From Eutreptiella sp. 'Long Island Sound 2002' (lineage: Eukaryota > Euglenozoa > Euglenophyceae > Eutreptiales > Eutreptiaceae), in assembly GCA_964036045.1 (NCBI GenBank), contig OZ038384.1, forward strand, positions 27,447,771 to 27,511,770: a DNA stretch of 64,000 bases, in the 5' to 3' direction. Below are positions 10,091 to 23,572 of this stretch, piece by piece. The notes beneath the pieces were generated by a model. That model was not told the DNA's origin and searched no databases. It worked only from the letters and a program-made list of their open reading frames with translations. Every line of letters starts with the position of its first letter. Positions within the stretch are counted from its first letter, which is position 1. The position numbers were made by a program, and so were the translations under genes.

Positions 10091-10443
10091 GATTACAAAT
10101 GTCACGATTGACAAAGATCATACGAGCTCAAACACAACAAGCACCGAAAGGAGTGTGCAACTAGGTTTAGCAATGCAGGAATGCATATGAACCTTGTGTG
10201 GACCTTTGGTTGTACTAGATTGTAGCATTTACCTCTAAATGACCAAGATGAACACAATTGTATACAATTCACACCTTGAGTTTGCAACTGCTCTGTTTGA
10301 AAGAGTGAAAGCAGCCCTCAATCTCCTTCGTGTGTGCTGGGCAACCACACCCATCACACAAACTCCACGGACCCTCTCCTCCCACCTCTTCCTCCCCACA
10401 ATTGCTTCACCCAAAATGCGGCATTGACCGAGAAAACACCAAG

Positions 10444-12894
10444 TAAAGAAGGTCCCTACCAGGACCAGCCCCTGCTGTACCCCTTCCACCATTTCCTGTC
10501 ACTCCTATGGTCTTGCTTCTCACCAGGGTCTGCATGATCTTGCCCTGTCCTGCAAAATTTCCCACAAAAAATAGTAAAATATGGCTCCTTCACACAAATC
10601 CTGATCCCTTGCAATAACCAACTCCCAAGTACAATAACTCCAATCCCAATAATCCACACTGAGGGCTTCCAAGGATGTTTGAGGTCCCGCGTTGACACTC
10701 AACAACTCCTTTCAACACGCCGGTCGACTCACGGTGCACACGGAGACACGGGCGTTGGGCATGTACATAGAATTGCACCAATAGAATAATGGAAAAAGCC
10801 CTGAAATTGGCATGTGAACAGAAATAAAGCGAAATTTGGGGAAAGAGGTAAACATACACAGCCACAGCCCTAGACCCCTCATTCCCTGGACTCAGGACCT
10901 TCCCTTGACTCACCAACATGATTCCCTGAACCAAGTCAAACAAGATGGCTAAATGCCATGTGTCAAAAGTCACTACACAAACCCCAAAAATGTGTTCACT
11001 CCCAAGCCTCGTAACCCTAGCCCAATAGGGGAGGTGGCGTGTCATGGCCAAGAGTGGCACTCAGGACCATGCCCTACCCTGACATAACCTTGGTTGGACT
11101 TGGAGTCGATTGGGCTTGGAGAGTTGCCCCATGAAGATGACCTCACAACATAACATAATTAGGCAAATCACACCATAGTGCCCAAAATTCAATTATATAC
11201 TCAAAAATGCATACGGCAAGTATTCAAATGCTCCATGCATGTGTCAAACCGGAAAGTAATATACAAGGGTGATATAGCCCAAAGGTCCATGCCCAAGAAT
11301 ATCCAAACATTGGCTCCCAAACCCCTCCGGATATATACATGCCATCCTTCACAAGTCAACTGACGAATTTGAGACCTAATTTTGTGAGGCCTCGTTTGCC
11401 ACGCCAAAGTGACCACGTGATCCGGCATATGCTGAGGTGCAACACGGAAGCATATGCCAAAAAAGGAGCAACATACTATAGTTCACGGATCTCTAGGTAT
11501 TCAGCACTTTACTGTTAGCCGACCAGTTGAGCACATAAAATACAAAAATGAGCATAAAATGAGGTCAAAAACATGCAAATATTGCCAAATTCAAAGTAAT
11601 CACAATAGTATATAACTTCGCTCACCCATGGTATCAACATATGGTTCAACACACTATTGCTCGGAACCATTTGTGGACAATCCCCCTACTTGGATCCCCA
11701 AATGGACGCATGAAGACACCTTCGAACCACCTCTCGACATGCACCATGAAAATGGGAAAATTGATAGTGGCGCTTGTGGGTCCCTCCGTAAGGCTTCCCA
11801 CGTGCACTATATGTGCGGTAGACTTAGTATAGCGCTATGGAGCTCACCATTGGGACATGGGTGAAGCCCTTGCCACGTATGACTCCACATATCTTCCTAC
11901 AAACGGAGATATATAACATGGGCGTGAGCATAGCGAAGCATATACCATGCATATAACACATACCCTCAAAAATGGCTCCCACCATGGTATGTCATGACCC
12001 TCCATGGCCATAACTTCACGTTAAAAATACGTAGGAACCCAAGCAAAGTTTCTATGCAACACCAACACTCATGCGGTACACTCGAAAGTCGCATTGAAAT
12101 ATTCGGTTGCATGATCCAAGAGTTACACATCACTTTCTACCCTCTTGACTGTTATCCCTTGCTACACCTGGCATATGTACACATCAAAGGCGTTTGACGC
12201 TCCCTAAATTAAGTTGAGACCAAGGCGGTTCCAACCCAATTCTCGAAATTCGAATTCCTCGCAGTGAGCCGGAGATATCACCTTTCAAAGTGGCCTCACG
12301 AATCAATTTTGTTTCGCCTATATCTCCAAGAAAAATGAAGGAGACAACAAAAGGAAGGTTCATTCGTGATCAGGGGAAAATGTAGGACCACTCGAAATTC
12401 ATCATATCCAGTGCGGCAACCTCGAAGTCGAAAATTGATTTTGAAAGTCTGAAAAAATCGGATTAATTTTGCGAGTGTATAACATGAAAATTGCGGAAGC
12501 AACGAACCCTTTTCTGATGAAATCTGACTCTTCATCGGGGTTTCCGCTAAAATATCTGGAAATAACAGTTAACCAATCGGTTACCGCAAAATCGCGAGCC
12601 AACTGACAGTCGCCGATACATTGACAATCAGAACGGACAGCTGAAAAATTACGGAAACATTATGATAAAAAAACCTTGTTGATTCCTGATATTCTGATAT
12701 ATAAATCTCAGCCGGCGGCGCCTCGGTTGTGAATCCGGCCGCTCATAGCTGGAATGGCCAAGCCTATCACACTATCACATCAGGTTAGGTCAGGTGGATG
12801 GGAGAGTATGATATCAGCCCATGGCGGCTGGCCGGCCCATAGATACACACCCTAAGTGACCCAAAGATGGCCACGGGGGTCCGAACCGGCTTCA
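10444..12894 (-). repeat. 3' LTR of element 1
   Basis: 2451 bp; read on the minus strand it starts TGAAGCCGGTTCGG and ends GACCTTCTTTA. It pairs with 34481-36927 (2447 bp) and is a diverged homologue of the element 2 LTRs. Open frames inside it are not genes. Confidence 0.95.
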
Positions 12895-12905
12895 CCCCCC
12901 TTCTC
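12895..12905 (-). promoter_or_regulatory. Polypurine tract of element 1
   Basis: GAGAAGGGGGG on the minus strand directly abuts the 3' LTR. The same tract is found at 31833-31843 and 62251-62261. It is the expected plus-strand DNA primer. About 380 bp of non-coding sequence separate it from the end of pol. Confidence 0.9.
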
Positions 12906-13287
12906 AGAGCGTTGTATCCGCTCGAAAGTCATTGAAGAGAGGACGGGAGGACCCCAATGGCCTCCAACCTGCCCCCCCCATGTCCCAAGGACACATGGAG
13001 GCCCCACATACGGCGTAGGCGTCCCCCATGCCCAAAGGGAGGGGTGAGGACACTCATAATTGGTGCCCTCCGCCATATCCGGTCTCCTCCTGATCTACAA
13101 CATGGACCAAGGGGATCAAAGATAGAGAAACGTCGCGATCGATCTAAATACGTATACCACAGTGAAATATATATGTGGAGACCGAGTGAAGGGGGTATAT
13201 GGCCAATCAAGGCCCAAAAATCCCCGGATGAACGCCCTCACCCGTCTCCCAAACACAAAGACAAACATAAATGCCAAGGGGTATCCA

Positions 13288-16200
13288 TCACGGTGCTGCT
13301 GCAGCCACCAAATGGACCAACACGTCCTTGACATTCAAGAAAATGTTCTTTTTCCTTAGATAATCCATCCAGACCGTGGTATACCTCGGCACAAAACTGC
13401 TCGGAGGCTCCCACGAATCCCTGGATGCGGCGAATCCCTTCCAACGGACTTTATGTAGCCTCCCCCCAGGCGTCCCCGGGTCCGGCTTGTCCATCAGGAT
13501 CCTCTCGGCGGTGAAGTCGTCGTCCTCACCCTCGTCATCCGAGTGCACATCGCCGGCCGTGAACTCGAAGGTGACGGGACGTCCGCTGGGGTCTGGTGCT
13601 CGAGGACGAAGCTGGGTATGGTCGCGGTCCAGGATCTTGTTATCCCCCACACGAACCGCATACACATCCTGCCCGACCTTCCGAACGATTACCCCCGGCA
13701 CATACCAAGACGCGTGCCGATGCCTGGACAGGACATCCTTGTGGTGCCGCTCCACCAATACCGTGTCTCTGAGAGCATATTTCTGGACTTTTCCCTGCTT
13801 GAAGTACTTGGCCATCTTCTCATGCTCGTCCGGAGGTGCTTTGCACACCTTGGCCGCCGTGTCGTCCGCCTCAGCCATCATAGCACACGCATCCCGGGCC
13901 ACTTTGCCATGGTTCAACCACGGGAGAGTGCGTGACACTCGATCCCGTAGGAACAGGATACGATGGGGCGACAGTCCAGTGGGCCCCGGAAGGTCGTGGT
14001 ACGCCTGGAGAACTCTCCACAGTGAATTATACCAATTCCGGCCCGGTTCGTCAATGTGCAGCTGGCGGAACTTTTCGAACATCTGCCGCCCGGCCACCTC
14101 AGCCCGGCCATTGGACCGGCTGTGGTACGCCACGGTCTTGGCGTGCCGAATCCCCATGTGCTTGCACATCGTCTTGAACCACGTCCCCACAAATTGACTG
14201 CCCCGATCGCTGCAGATGACAGCTGGGACATCAAAAATCGTCAGCCAATGCCTGATCATGGCATTAGCGACGGTCTTGGCCTGCAGCCCCATTCAGTGCT
14301 TGTCCTTCTTGTCCTTCTTCTTGGACTTCTTGCCAGGGACCGCAACGATATACCCGCTGTGCCTATCCACCGCCAGGATGACACAGTCGTAGGTCTCTCC
14401 TTCCACGGTGACCTCAGGCATGGCGAATACATCCATGGCCACGGACCGCATAGGGGCCTCAGGTATAGCTGTATACACCGGGTTGCCAGCCGTGGAGTGG
14501 TCCGGGCTTTTCGTGGCCCGACACACGGCGCAGTCGCTGCAGTTCTTGTCCAGGATGGCGTAGTACCCCGGTGGGAACTTGAAGCGCCACTCCAGGACCT
14601 GCTGCATCTTGTCCCGACCAGGATGCATGAGCTGGGCGTTATGCCAGTGATCAATGAGCTCCTCCATTCGGTTCACAGGGACGAAGAGCTTGTCCTTGAG
14701 GAACAGTTTATCTCCATCCTCGGTCAAGCCCTCAGTCCATTCGTCGTCCGACCGGGCGCTCACAGCATTCCAGTACTTGCTCCAGTGGTCGGATGCCGCA
14801 TAGTCATCCGACCAGTCTTCTGTCAGCACCGACCTGACTAGCTCTACGGGGGCCACCATCCATTGCTCGAGGGTTTCCTCTCCAATAGCTTGGACTCGGG
14901 CGCCCCGGAACTTGGCCAGGTCTGTACGGTTTGCCATCACCACAAAGCACTTGACCCCCTCTTGCTCCATGGCCTTCTCCATCTCGATGATGCGCTTGGC
15001 CTCCTCGGTCTCATCGGCGTCACCATGGCTGGAAATGTCCATCCATGCCTTGCCCGCGGGGTAGGCCCATCGACTGAGGCAATCTGCCACAGTGTTGTCC
15101 TTCCCCGGGACATATACGACGCTGAAGTCGAACTTGGCGAACGTCTCGTGCCACCGGGCCCTCCTTGCCGCCCGTCCCGAGGGGGTGTCGACGTGCTCCT
15201 TGTGCCAGCTCTGTAAGGACTGATGGTCCGTACAAACCACCACCGGTTGCAATCTGATGTGGCCAGACCACTTCCTGAGCGCACAAACAATGGCGTACGT
15301 CTCCTTCTCCCTCGCGGTCCAGCTTCCACGTTGGCCCTCGGCCAGGATCCAGCTCCAAAGCGCCACGGGTACGTGCGACCCGTCTTCCCGGACCTGCTCG
15401 AGGACTGCCCCTACAGCATAGTCCGAGGCGTCCGTCCGTAGCACGAATCCCTTGTCCGGGTCCACCAGGAATAGCCCCAGCTGCCCCAGGAGTCGCTCCT
15501 CCAGGCGGCTGAACGCATCTTCGGCCTCAGGGGTCCAGGCAAGCTTCTTCTTGCTGCCCTTCCGGCCATCGAACTTGCCCACCTGCAGCATCTTGTGCAG
15601 CGGCCCCGATAGTTCTGCATACATCGGGACATAGCCCCAATAGTAATTGCAGAACCCCATGAAGGATCCGAGTTCGCTGATGGTTTGGGGCTTCTCCCAG
15701 TGGTGCAGGGACGCCAGCTTCCCAGGCATGGGACGGCGTTGCCCGTGAATAACCACGTGACCCGCGAACTCCACTTTCCTCACAAAGAGTGAGGCTTTGG
15801 TGGGCTTGCACACCATGTTTTGCTTGTCCAGCTCGCTGAGCACTCGGCGCAGATCCTTCTCATGCGCTTTGATGAGCTCGTCCTCAGTCATGTCTTCCGT
15901 GCCGGACCCGATGATGATGTCATCCACAAAGGGGTCGGCACAGTCCCGGACAGGACCGAGTAGGTCCTCCATCATGCGCTGGAAAGCGGCGTTGCCATTC
16001 TTGGCGCCCATAGGCACCACTTTCCACTGCATGGGCCCCAGCGGCGTCGACATCGCCGTGCATCGCCTGGAGTCCGGGTGTAGCGGCATCTGGTGGTAGC
16101 CGTGTTTCAGGTCCAACACCGTGAAGATCCGCTTTTTTTGTTGTTTTTGGAGGATGGTGTCGATCAGAGGAAGCGAGTACGAGTTGTGCTCGGTTTGCTC

Positions 16201-18314
16201 GTTCCAACCTCTGTAATCCACCACCATCTTCCACTCGCCCTTCTCTTTCTTGGGCACGATAAAGGCCGGGCTGGCCCACTCACTGTCGGAGGGTTCGATC
16301 CAGCCCCGCTCAATAAACTCGGCCAACAACTTCTTAATGGCTTCGGCCCGATCGCCCTGAAGTTGGTACTCCCGATGACGATAGATCTTGGGGTTCGGCT
16401 TCAGCTTGATCCTTGCTGTGCCAAAACTCCCACGATCTGGAGGGTTCTTGTTGGCGACGCCACTGAATAGCCGCGGTGAGGCATTTATCAGCCTCTCCTT
16501 CAGCTCGGCAACCTTTGGGTTCTCCTGGGCCTCTTCAGCCGCTTGCTTCAGTATCGATACAACCAATCGCACTGCCGTATAGGCCTCTTTTGGGTTCGAG
16601 TCCGACTTCTCCTCGTCCGATATGCCGTCTTCATCGTCGTGGGGCATGCCTCCCACTGATAATCTTCGGAAATTTGCGGCATCAGCCGAGTTCTTGTCGC
16701 TACCGGCCCTCATTCTTGGGAAATCCCACGTCGGCGGGTCCGACCCAACCGGACCATCATATTGGTCCGCGATGTGATCCATGACCCTCGCCACGAACTC
16801 ATCCTTCTCGTACTTGCCGGTGACCAACATCTTGTCATCCCACCAATGCAGAGATGTGACCATGGCCCGCCCCTTCCTGGCTGCCACACGGTTGTGCATC
16901 CCCATCCGCATGTAGTTGACGACGTGGTCGATCTCGCCGAGGGACAGGATGTCAATGCCATCCATTGGCTGATCCGTCCCCTCCTTGGGCTCAAACATGA
17001 CCCGCATGGGCACCGCCTCAACCCTACGGATGAATGCTTCATCACCCGTGGGCTGGGCTTGCGCCCCATCCACCAGGAAAGCCTTGGTACCCCACGCTTG
17101 ACCCGGGGAGGGCATTGATAAACCCTTGGCGTAGATGAACAACTCCTCCTCTGACCCGAATGACATCTCGTTCAGGGTGATGGAATCCAGCGTCGACTTG
17201 AGACCTTCAAGCTGAGATGGGGTGGATCCTATGCCGGTTATGACCATGATCCCCTTCGCCCTATCCGCGACGATCTTCTCCACCATACGTCTGGTACTTT
17301 CCAGGGAGCCATGCCAATACATGGGCCCCCACTCCTTCAAATCACAATGCCTGTGCCAGGCTGAGTCTCCTCGATGCCAATGCCTCCTACACTTCCTCAA
17401 AAGTGGGGCATCCTGGGAAGCAAAGACGTCCGTCTCGGGCGCTTCGGCTCCCAGCGTCTGGATCATCCTGGCATACACCTGCGGCGCCATTCCATACTCC
17501 GTGAGCTGAACTCCGCGGTCCCCTCTGGACTTGGCACCCACAGCTTGGACCGCTTGGACGATCCGATCCTCTTCCTCAGCATTCCATTAGGATGATCCGG
17601 ATGCATAGTCCGTGGACAGCCATGTAAAGCATTCATTGTCCTCCCGGACCAGCGTTGCACGATGGGGAAGGGCTCCAATGGCGTTTCCCACCATGAAGTC
17701 ATACCCCATGATCATATCCCAATCTGTAATGTCGGCCACATAGAAGTTCCCGGATAGAGTGCTTCTCTACGCCGAATCAGGGCGGTTCAAGCGCTCATGC
17801 TCCCACAATTCCATACTGATAGTGGCCTCATGGGTGCCACCACCCATAATGTCTCCATTGGCCACCTTCAGGCGTACCGGTCTACGGCTGGGCTGCAGGG
17901 ATTCCGCCTTGAACAACCCTCTCCGGACCAGGCTCACCTGGGCACCCGTATCCACCAAAACATCCACCACCAACTCCTCTTGTCCGCACCGTACACGCAC
18001 CTTCAAGTGCAACTGCCGCTCGTAACCCTGCGGTGTATGGACAACTCTCACGGCATGCAACTCTAGCACATCCGGGTGCATCAGGACTTCGAGGGTATGG
18101 TCACGGATGGTGTAGACCTATGGCTGGTTCTGCCCGTCCCTTGCTCACATACACTTCCCTTGGCAGGGCGCTCCAGGGGTTGGGGAGTGGCGAAACTCAG
18201 TGGTTTTGGCTCTTCTGGAGCCTTCTTCGGCACCCGATGTGCCCTCGCGTTCTCTGGCATTACACTGATTTTCAGAGGAGAGACCTCCGGGTTCCCACTC
18301 CCGTGGGGGCTCCT
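13288..18314 (-). pseudogene. pol: Pol of element 1: PR-RT-RNase H-IN-chromodomain
   Basis: Polyprotein of a Ty3/gypsy element. Domains in order on the minus strand: aspartic protease (L-V-D-T-G-A near 17970), reverse transcriptase (L-D-L-K-H-G-Y-H-Q and F-V-D-D-I-I near 15910), RNase H (T-D-A-S-D-Y, E-K-E-T-Y, C-T-D-H-Q), integrase HHCC zinc domain (H-X5-H ... C-S-D-C), integrase core (A-M-D-V-F, C-S-D-R-G-S-Q-F, N-G-R-A-E-V) and a C-terminal chromodomain (H-K-V-R-W-K-G-F ... S-W-E-P), ending at 13288. From 18081 on, one frame is interrupted by stops at 17767-17769, 17587-17589 and 14293-14295. Between the gag stop and the protease there is one extra C and a ~50-bp deletion relative to element 2 (~18130-18200). 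RT and integrase catalytic residues are otherwise retained. Confidence 0.93.
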
Positions 18315-21005
18315 CTAGACATGGCCTGCCGCAGCTCCCTCCTGCTGCGATCCGCTCAGACTTTGTCCACCACGTTGCTGGGCTTTGAGTTCCTCCAACG
18401 TCCTCAACATGTCCTCAGCAACCTCCTCGATCGACCTCACGCGTCGGTCTGGGCCGGGTCCTCCACCATAGCCTTTTCCTCCGCCTTTCCCTTGGCCCTT
18501 TCCTTGGCCTTTTCCACCGTCTCCGCCCTTTGCCTTCCAATCGGCAATTCGTTGCTCCTTGGGCTTCTTGTCGGGATGGGCGGCGAAGTAGGTCTTCTTG
18601 TCTTCCTCATATACCTTGCAATGCCGGTGGTCATGTGCATGGTTGTTCCCCTTGCCGTAGCAGACCCAGCAACCGTCGTGCTGTGATCTGTACTCGCGGA
18701 ACGAGAGCAGCGGGTTCCCGATCCTCCGCGGGTCCCTGCGGTTCTTGGTTCTTGGGTCCAGGCAGTTCCACCTGGACCTGTCCTGCCCATTCTCCTTCAT
18801 ATTGTGCGCTACAAACGCGAAGAAGTGGGCTTCTTCTTGATCCTCTCGGGTGGTCACGGTCCAGGGACCTTGGCCGCTTCCATCCCTTCCTCCGCGGTGC
18901 CGACCGTGTCCTCCTTGACCTCTCGGTGTTGGCGATCCTCCCGATGACCTCGATGTCCATGGCCCTGTCGATCCTGCACGTGGGCCTCGTTCTTGGCGTT
19001 GAGCTTCAGCTCCACCGTGATGTACTTCACGATCTCGTCCAAGCTCATGCGGGCGAAGATGACCTGCATCCTCAGCGGCTCTCCGCGCCTCCACTCCGCG
19101 TTGTTGAGGCGCATCAGCCTTTGCCCCATGGTGTCGCCAAATACCTCCACGTAGACGGCGTTCTTCAACCCCAACATTCGGCTGGGCTCGCCGAGGTTTT
19201 GCCGGAAAAACTCCATTATTCCGGCGTCGGTGTCCTCCGATGCTATGATCTGTACGGCCACGCGCTTCTTCGCTGTCTTCTTCTCCTCATCCTCCACCCT
19301 TCTCTTCCAGTGGCTGGGGAGGACGTCCTTCAGCAGGTGTCGGATCTCGCTAGCCTAATTCCAGTCCTCCACCAGCTTGAGGCTCCTTCGGTACTTGCGG
19401 ATGTACCGATTCCATTCCCGGACCCTCAATTCCCCGCGCTCCAGCGGCAGCGGAATGGACCACAAGTCCTCCAACTTCTGGTTGGGGGCGTCCACTCTCT
19501 CCTCGTCCTCAAGCCACTGGAGGCAGGCCTGCTCCGTCTGGATCAATCCCTCGCGGATCTGATCCCTGAGCTCCTCCTTCCGGTCCTGCGCCAGCTTGTG
19601 TGGGAATGTCTGACATACCCACTTGTTCCTTGGCGCTCCCTTCATCTCGCCGACAACCTCCTCGGCGAAGTCCTCCCAATCCAGGATGAAGTCATCCAGG
19701 TTGGAGGGGTTGCCATCGTAGTAGGGGATTTTGATTCCCCTGAGGTCGTCAATCCTGATGGCGTCTCCGACGTCCGCAGCCACCACTCCACCGAGACGGA
19801 TACCACCTGTGGCCGGGGGGTGTGAGTACACTCCCCGTACATCCCTCTCCTCCATGGAGTCTAGTCCAGTTGGGCCTGAACCCATGGGGTTTGGGATGCG
19901 GGAAGGACGTGCTCCACCGGCTGTCCATATCCCCGTAGTGGGGTCCTTCACCCACAGGCTTCCGCCTGGATGGCCTCGACCATGTCTGTTGGCCCTTTCC
20001 ATGGTTCGCCCCTGCATGGTATGGATCTCCTCTTCTGCATAAACTGCATGGGCAGTCGTAGTGGTTGGTGGATCCTGGGCGGCATGGGACATCTGAACCG
20101 TCAGGCTCCTCAGGTCCGTGGTCGCGTGGTCTTCCCGCATGGACCCAGCCGGTGCCGTATGCTCCCCGAGCATTATGGATTCGCTGAACATGGGAACAAA
20201 CGGCAGCGCACCCGGGTCAACACGCGGAGGCGCGTAGGGTGCCTCTGCAGGGCCGCCCATGGGTTTCTCCATGGCGCTCCTGAGGGTCTTAACCCGCTCC
20301 ACCAGCTCTGCTGTTGCCGGTCTTGCCGGGAGCTCCGGACCCGAGGCGAGGGGTTGTAACTCCTCTAGCCTTTTCAGGCGTCCCGACATGTCCTCCACCA
20401 GGTGGAGGAGGCTGTCCACGACTCGCTGCTGCTTCTGCACGGCCATCTCCAGCTCCTCCTCGTACCGGTGCTGCTCAGCTCGCAGCTCCGCCATGTCTCT
20501 CTCCGCTTCCGACTGGTCATCCAGGATCCCCGCGATGTCCTCCTCTAGGCCGTCCTTCCGGTTGTCCAAGCGGGCGAGGTGCTGCACGATGGCGTCCATC
20601 CCCATCTTTGGGTACTTGCTGATGAGGAAGGATACATGCTCGCAGTGGCACTCAACGTGCTTTCCACCTGATCCGGCGCATCCCACGGTTCCCGGCGCCT
20701 CGGACTCCTCCGCCATGGGTGTGTCGCCCATGTTATCCCGCTTTGGCTCCGTGTGCCGGGCCAAAGGCGCCGTTCTGGCTCTTGTAGGCCTCTCCAACGC
20801 CTCGGCGTCATGCTCCAGGCTGGGTTCGGGGGCCGTGTGCGCCCTTCTGGGCGGTATGGCCATCTCCTCCGACTCCGAAGGGTAAGCGGTCCGATAGCCC
20901 TCGGAATGCCCCTCGGAATCTGCAGCTGACCACAGCCTGACCGGGCTGGGATCCGTCTCCATCGCCCTGGCCTCCGCCGCGGGTTTTGGGGACCCGCGCT
21001 TCCGG
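18315..21005 (-). pseudogene. gag: Gag of element 1, main part
   Basis: Continuation of gag downstream of the nested insertion. From 21005: a basic linker, an acidic/Pro stretch, a coiled-coil (around 20600-20350), a Ty3-type capsid domain (I-P-Y-Y-D-G-N-P-S-N-L-D-D-F, ~19740-19360), then a basic segment, a zinc knuckle C-W-V-C ... H-R-H-C near 18660 and a Gly/Lys-rich tail. A private stop lies at 19355-19357 where element 2 reads on, and a frameshift lies near 18900. The last codon before pol is TAG at 18315-18317, identical in position and context to element 2. The first ~90 codons are at 34189-34469, displaced by the nested element. Confidence 0.9.
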
Positions 21006-23351
21006 TGAAGCCGGTTCGGACCCCCGTGGCCATCTTGGGGTCACTTGAGGTGTGTATCTATGTGCCGGCAAGCCGCCATTGGCTGATATCATACTCTCCC
21101 ATCCACCTGATCTAACCCGATGTGATAGTGTGATAGGTTTGGCCATTCCGGCTATGAGCGGCCATATTCAGTACCGAGGCGCCGCCAGCTGAGATATGTA
21201 TACCAGAATATCAGGAATCGACAGGGTTTTTTTATCATAATGTTTCCGTAATTTTTGAGCCTGTCGTTCTGACTGTCAATTTATCAGCGACTGTCAGTTG
21301 GCTCGCGATTTTGCGGTAACCGAATGGTTAACTGTTATTTACAGATATTTTGGCGGAAACCCCGATGAAGGGTCAGATTTCATCAGTAAAGGGTTCGTTG
21401 CTTCCGCAATTTTCATATGAAACACTCGGAAAATTATTCCGATTTTTTCAGACCTTCAGAATTGGATTTTCGACTTCGACATCGCCGCACTCGATATGAT
21501 GAATCTCGAGTGGTCATACATTTTTCCCCCGATCACGAACCAACCTTCCTCTTGTTATATCCCTCATTTTTCTTGGAGTTATAGTCGAAACAAAAGTGAT
21601 TCGTGAGACCACTTTGAAGAATCATATCTCCGGCTCACCGCGAGGAATACCAACTTCGAGAATTGGGTTGGAACCGCCTTGGTCTCAACTTAATTTGGGA
21701 AGCATCAAACGCCTTTGTTGTGTAAACATGCCCGGTGTAGCAAGGGATAATGGTCAAGAGGGTAGAAAGGGATATATAACTCTTGGACCGTGCAACTGAA
21801 TATTTTATTGCGACTTTCGAGTGTACCGCATGAGTGTTGGGGTTGCATAGCAACTTTCCTTGGGTTCCTACGCATTTTTAACGTGAAGTTATGCCCATGG
21901 AGGGGCATGGAATATAATGGTGGGAGCCACCTTTTGAGGGTATGTGTTATATGCATGGTATATGTCTTGATGTGCTCACGCCCATGTTATATATCTTCGT
22001 GTGGCCGAAGAGATGGGGAGCCACACGTGACAAGGGCTTTGCCCATGTCCCAATTGTGGAACTCAAAGCGCTAGACTAAGTCTACCGCGTGTGTATTGCT
22101 CATGGTATGTTTGGCAAAGAGATCCATGAGTGCACTCCCATTTTCATGGGGCATGTAGATATGAGTGGCGAAGGTATCTCCATGCGCCCGATTGGGGATC
22201 CAAGTTGGGGAATTGTTCGCAAATGGTTCCAATCATTTGTATATTGAACCATACGCGGATATCATGGGTGAGCATAGAGATATACTATCATGACAATTTT
22301 GTATATGGGCATATTTTCATGTTTTTGACCTCAATTTTTGCTCATTTTTGCGTTTTGTGTACTTAACTGGTCGGTAAACAGCAAGAAGTCTATGGAGAGT
22401 CGAACCATGGTATGTTGTTCATATGTTGGCATATGCTTCGGAGTTGAAGCCCACCATATGCCGGATTGCGTACTCTATTTGGCTTGGCGCACGAAGGATT
22501 ACAAGAATTGGTCTCAAGATCATGGGCTGACTTGGGCAGTGCGTGGCGCCCATATCCGAAGGGGTTTCGAGGGCAAAGTGGGGATGTACATGGGCATTGA
22601 CTTTTGGTCTCTATCCTCCATGAATACTAGACTTCAATTCCATGCACACTTTGAGCCTTCGGATAAGTGGTAACTTCAATTTTGAGCATATATTTGATAT
22701 ACGGCCAATATGGTGTGAATTGGCAGTTTTTGGCCTGTTATGAGTTCAAACTGATGGGGCATATCTTTAAGCCCAATCGACTCCAAGTCCAACCAAGGTT
22801 ATGTCAGGGTAGGGCATGGTCCTGAGTGCTACTCTAGGCCATGACACGCCACCTCCTCTATTGGGCTAGGATTTATAGGCTTGGGAGTGAACACATTTTT
22901 GGGGTTTATGTAGTGACTTTTGACACATGGCATTTAGCCATCTTATTTGACTGGGTTCAGGGCATCATGTTGGCAAGTCAAGGGAAGGTCCGGAGTCCAG
23001 GGAATGAGGGGTCTATGGCTGTGAATGTGTACTTTTCCATGTTTCCCCAACTTTGCTTTATTTGTGTTCATATGCCAATCTCAGGGCTTTCTTCTTTGGT
23101 GCAATTCTTGTACATGCCCGCCATCGTGAGACAACCGGTGTGCTGAACGGAAGCTCGCAGTGTGGATTGGGTTATTGCTGTATTTGTGGGATCTGGTTGC
23201 TGTTCAGGGTTGAAGGAGGATTACATTTTCTATATTTTTGGATTTTGGACCTTGCATTTTGAGGAATGCAAGCATTGATCAGGAGCAAGTCAGCAGGGGT
23301 TACAGGCGGAAGGGGCACAGCAGGGGCCGGTCCTGGTAGGGACCTTCTTTA
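21006..23351 (+). repeat. 5' LTR of element 2
   Basis: 2346 bp from TGAAGCCGG to CTTCTTTA, directly followed by the PBS. The ends are TG...TA rather than TG...CA. All five LTRs in the window for which an end can be seen agree with these termini. Confidence 0.95.
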
Positions 23352-23362
23352 TGGTAGCAGAG
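23352..23362 (+). promoter_or_regulatory. Primer-binding site, initiator-Met tRNA type
   Basis: TGGTAGCAGAG starts at the base after the LTR with no spacer. It is complementary to the 3' end (CTCTGCTACCA) of initiator methionine tRNA as found in animals and many protists. The same 11 bases occupy the same place next to the LTRs at 34481 and 59812. Confidence 0.9.
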
Positions 23363-23572
23363 GTGTACCTGCTGCCCCTACCTACCGCCGACCCGGGGAC
23401 TTGGGCCCCTATGAGCCCTGCCCAAGTACGGCCCGGGTGCGTATTGTGGACTCGGTGGAGACCACGCCGGAGATTGGAGCCATCGAAGAGCCGAGACGCT
23501 CAGGAGCATGGCGAACTCCGGAAGTTGAAGCCCGAAGGTAATTTTCGACGTTTGGGAAGAGGAGGACTTGAC

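Noticed and set aside
10444-12894. Numerous 60-160 codon frames inside the LTRs
   Set aside because: They recur in every LTR copy in either orientation with shifts and stops, and show no conserved domain.
23351-23572. Start of gag at the ATG overlapping the LTR end and PBS (23351)
   Set aside because: In element 1 the corresponding leader is in another frame, and the first residues conserved between copies begin at the ATG of 23573.
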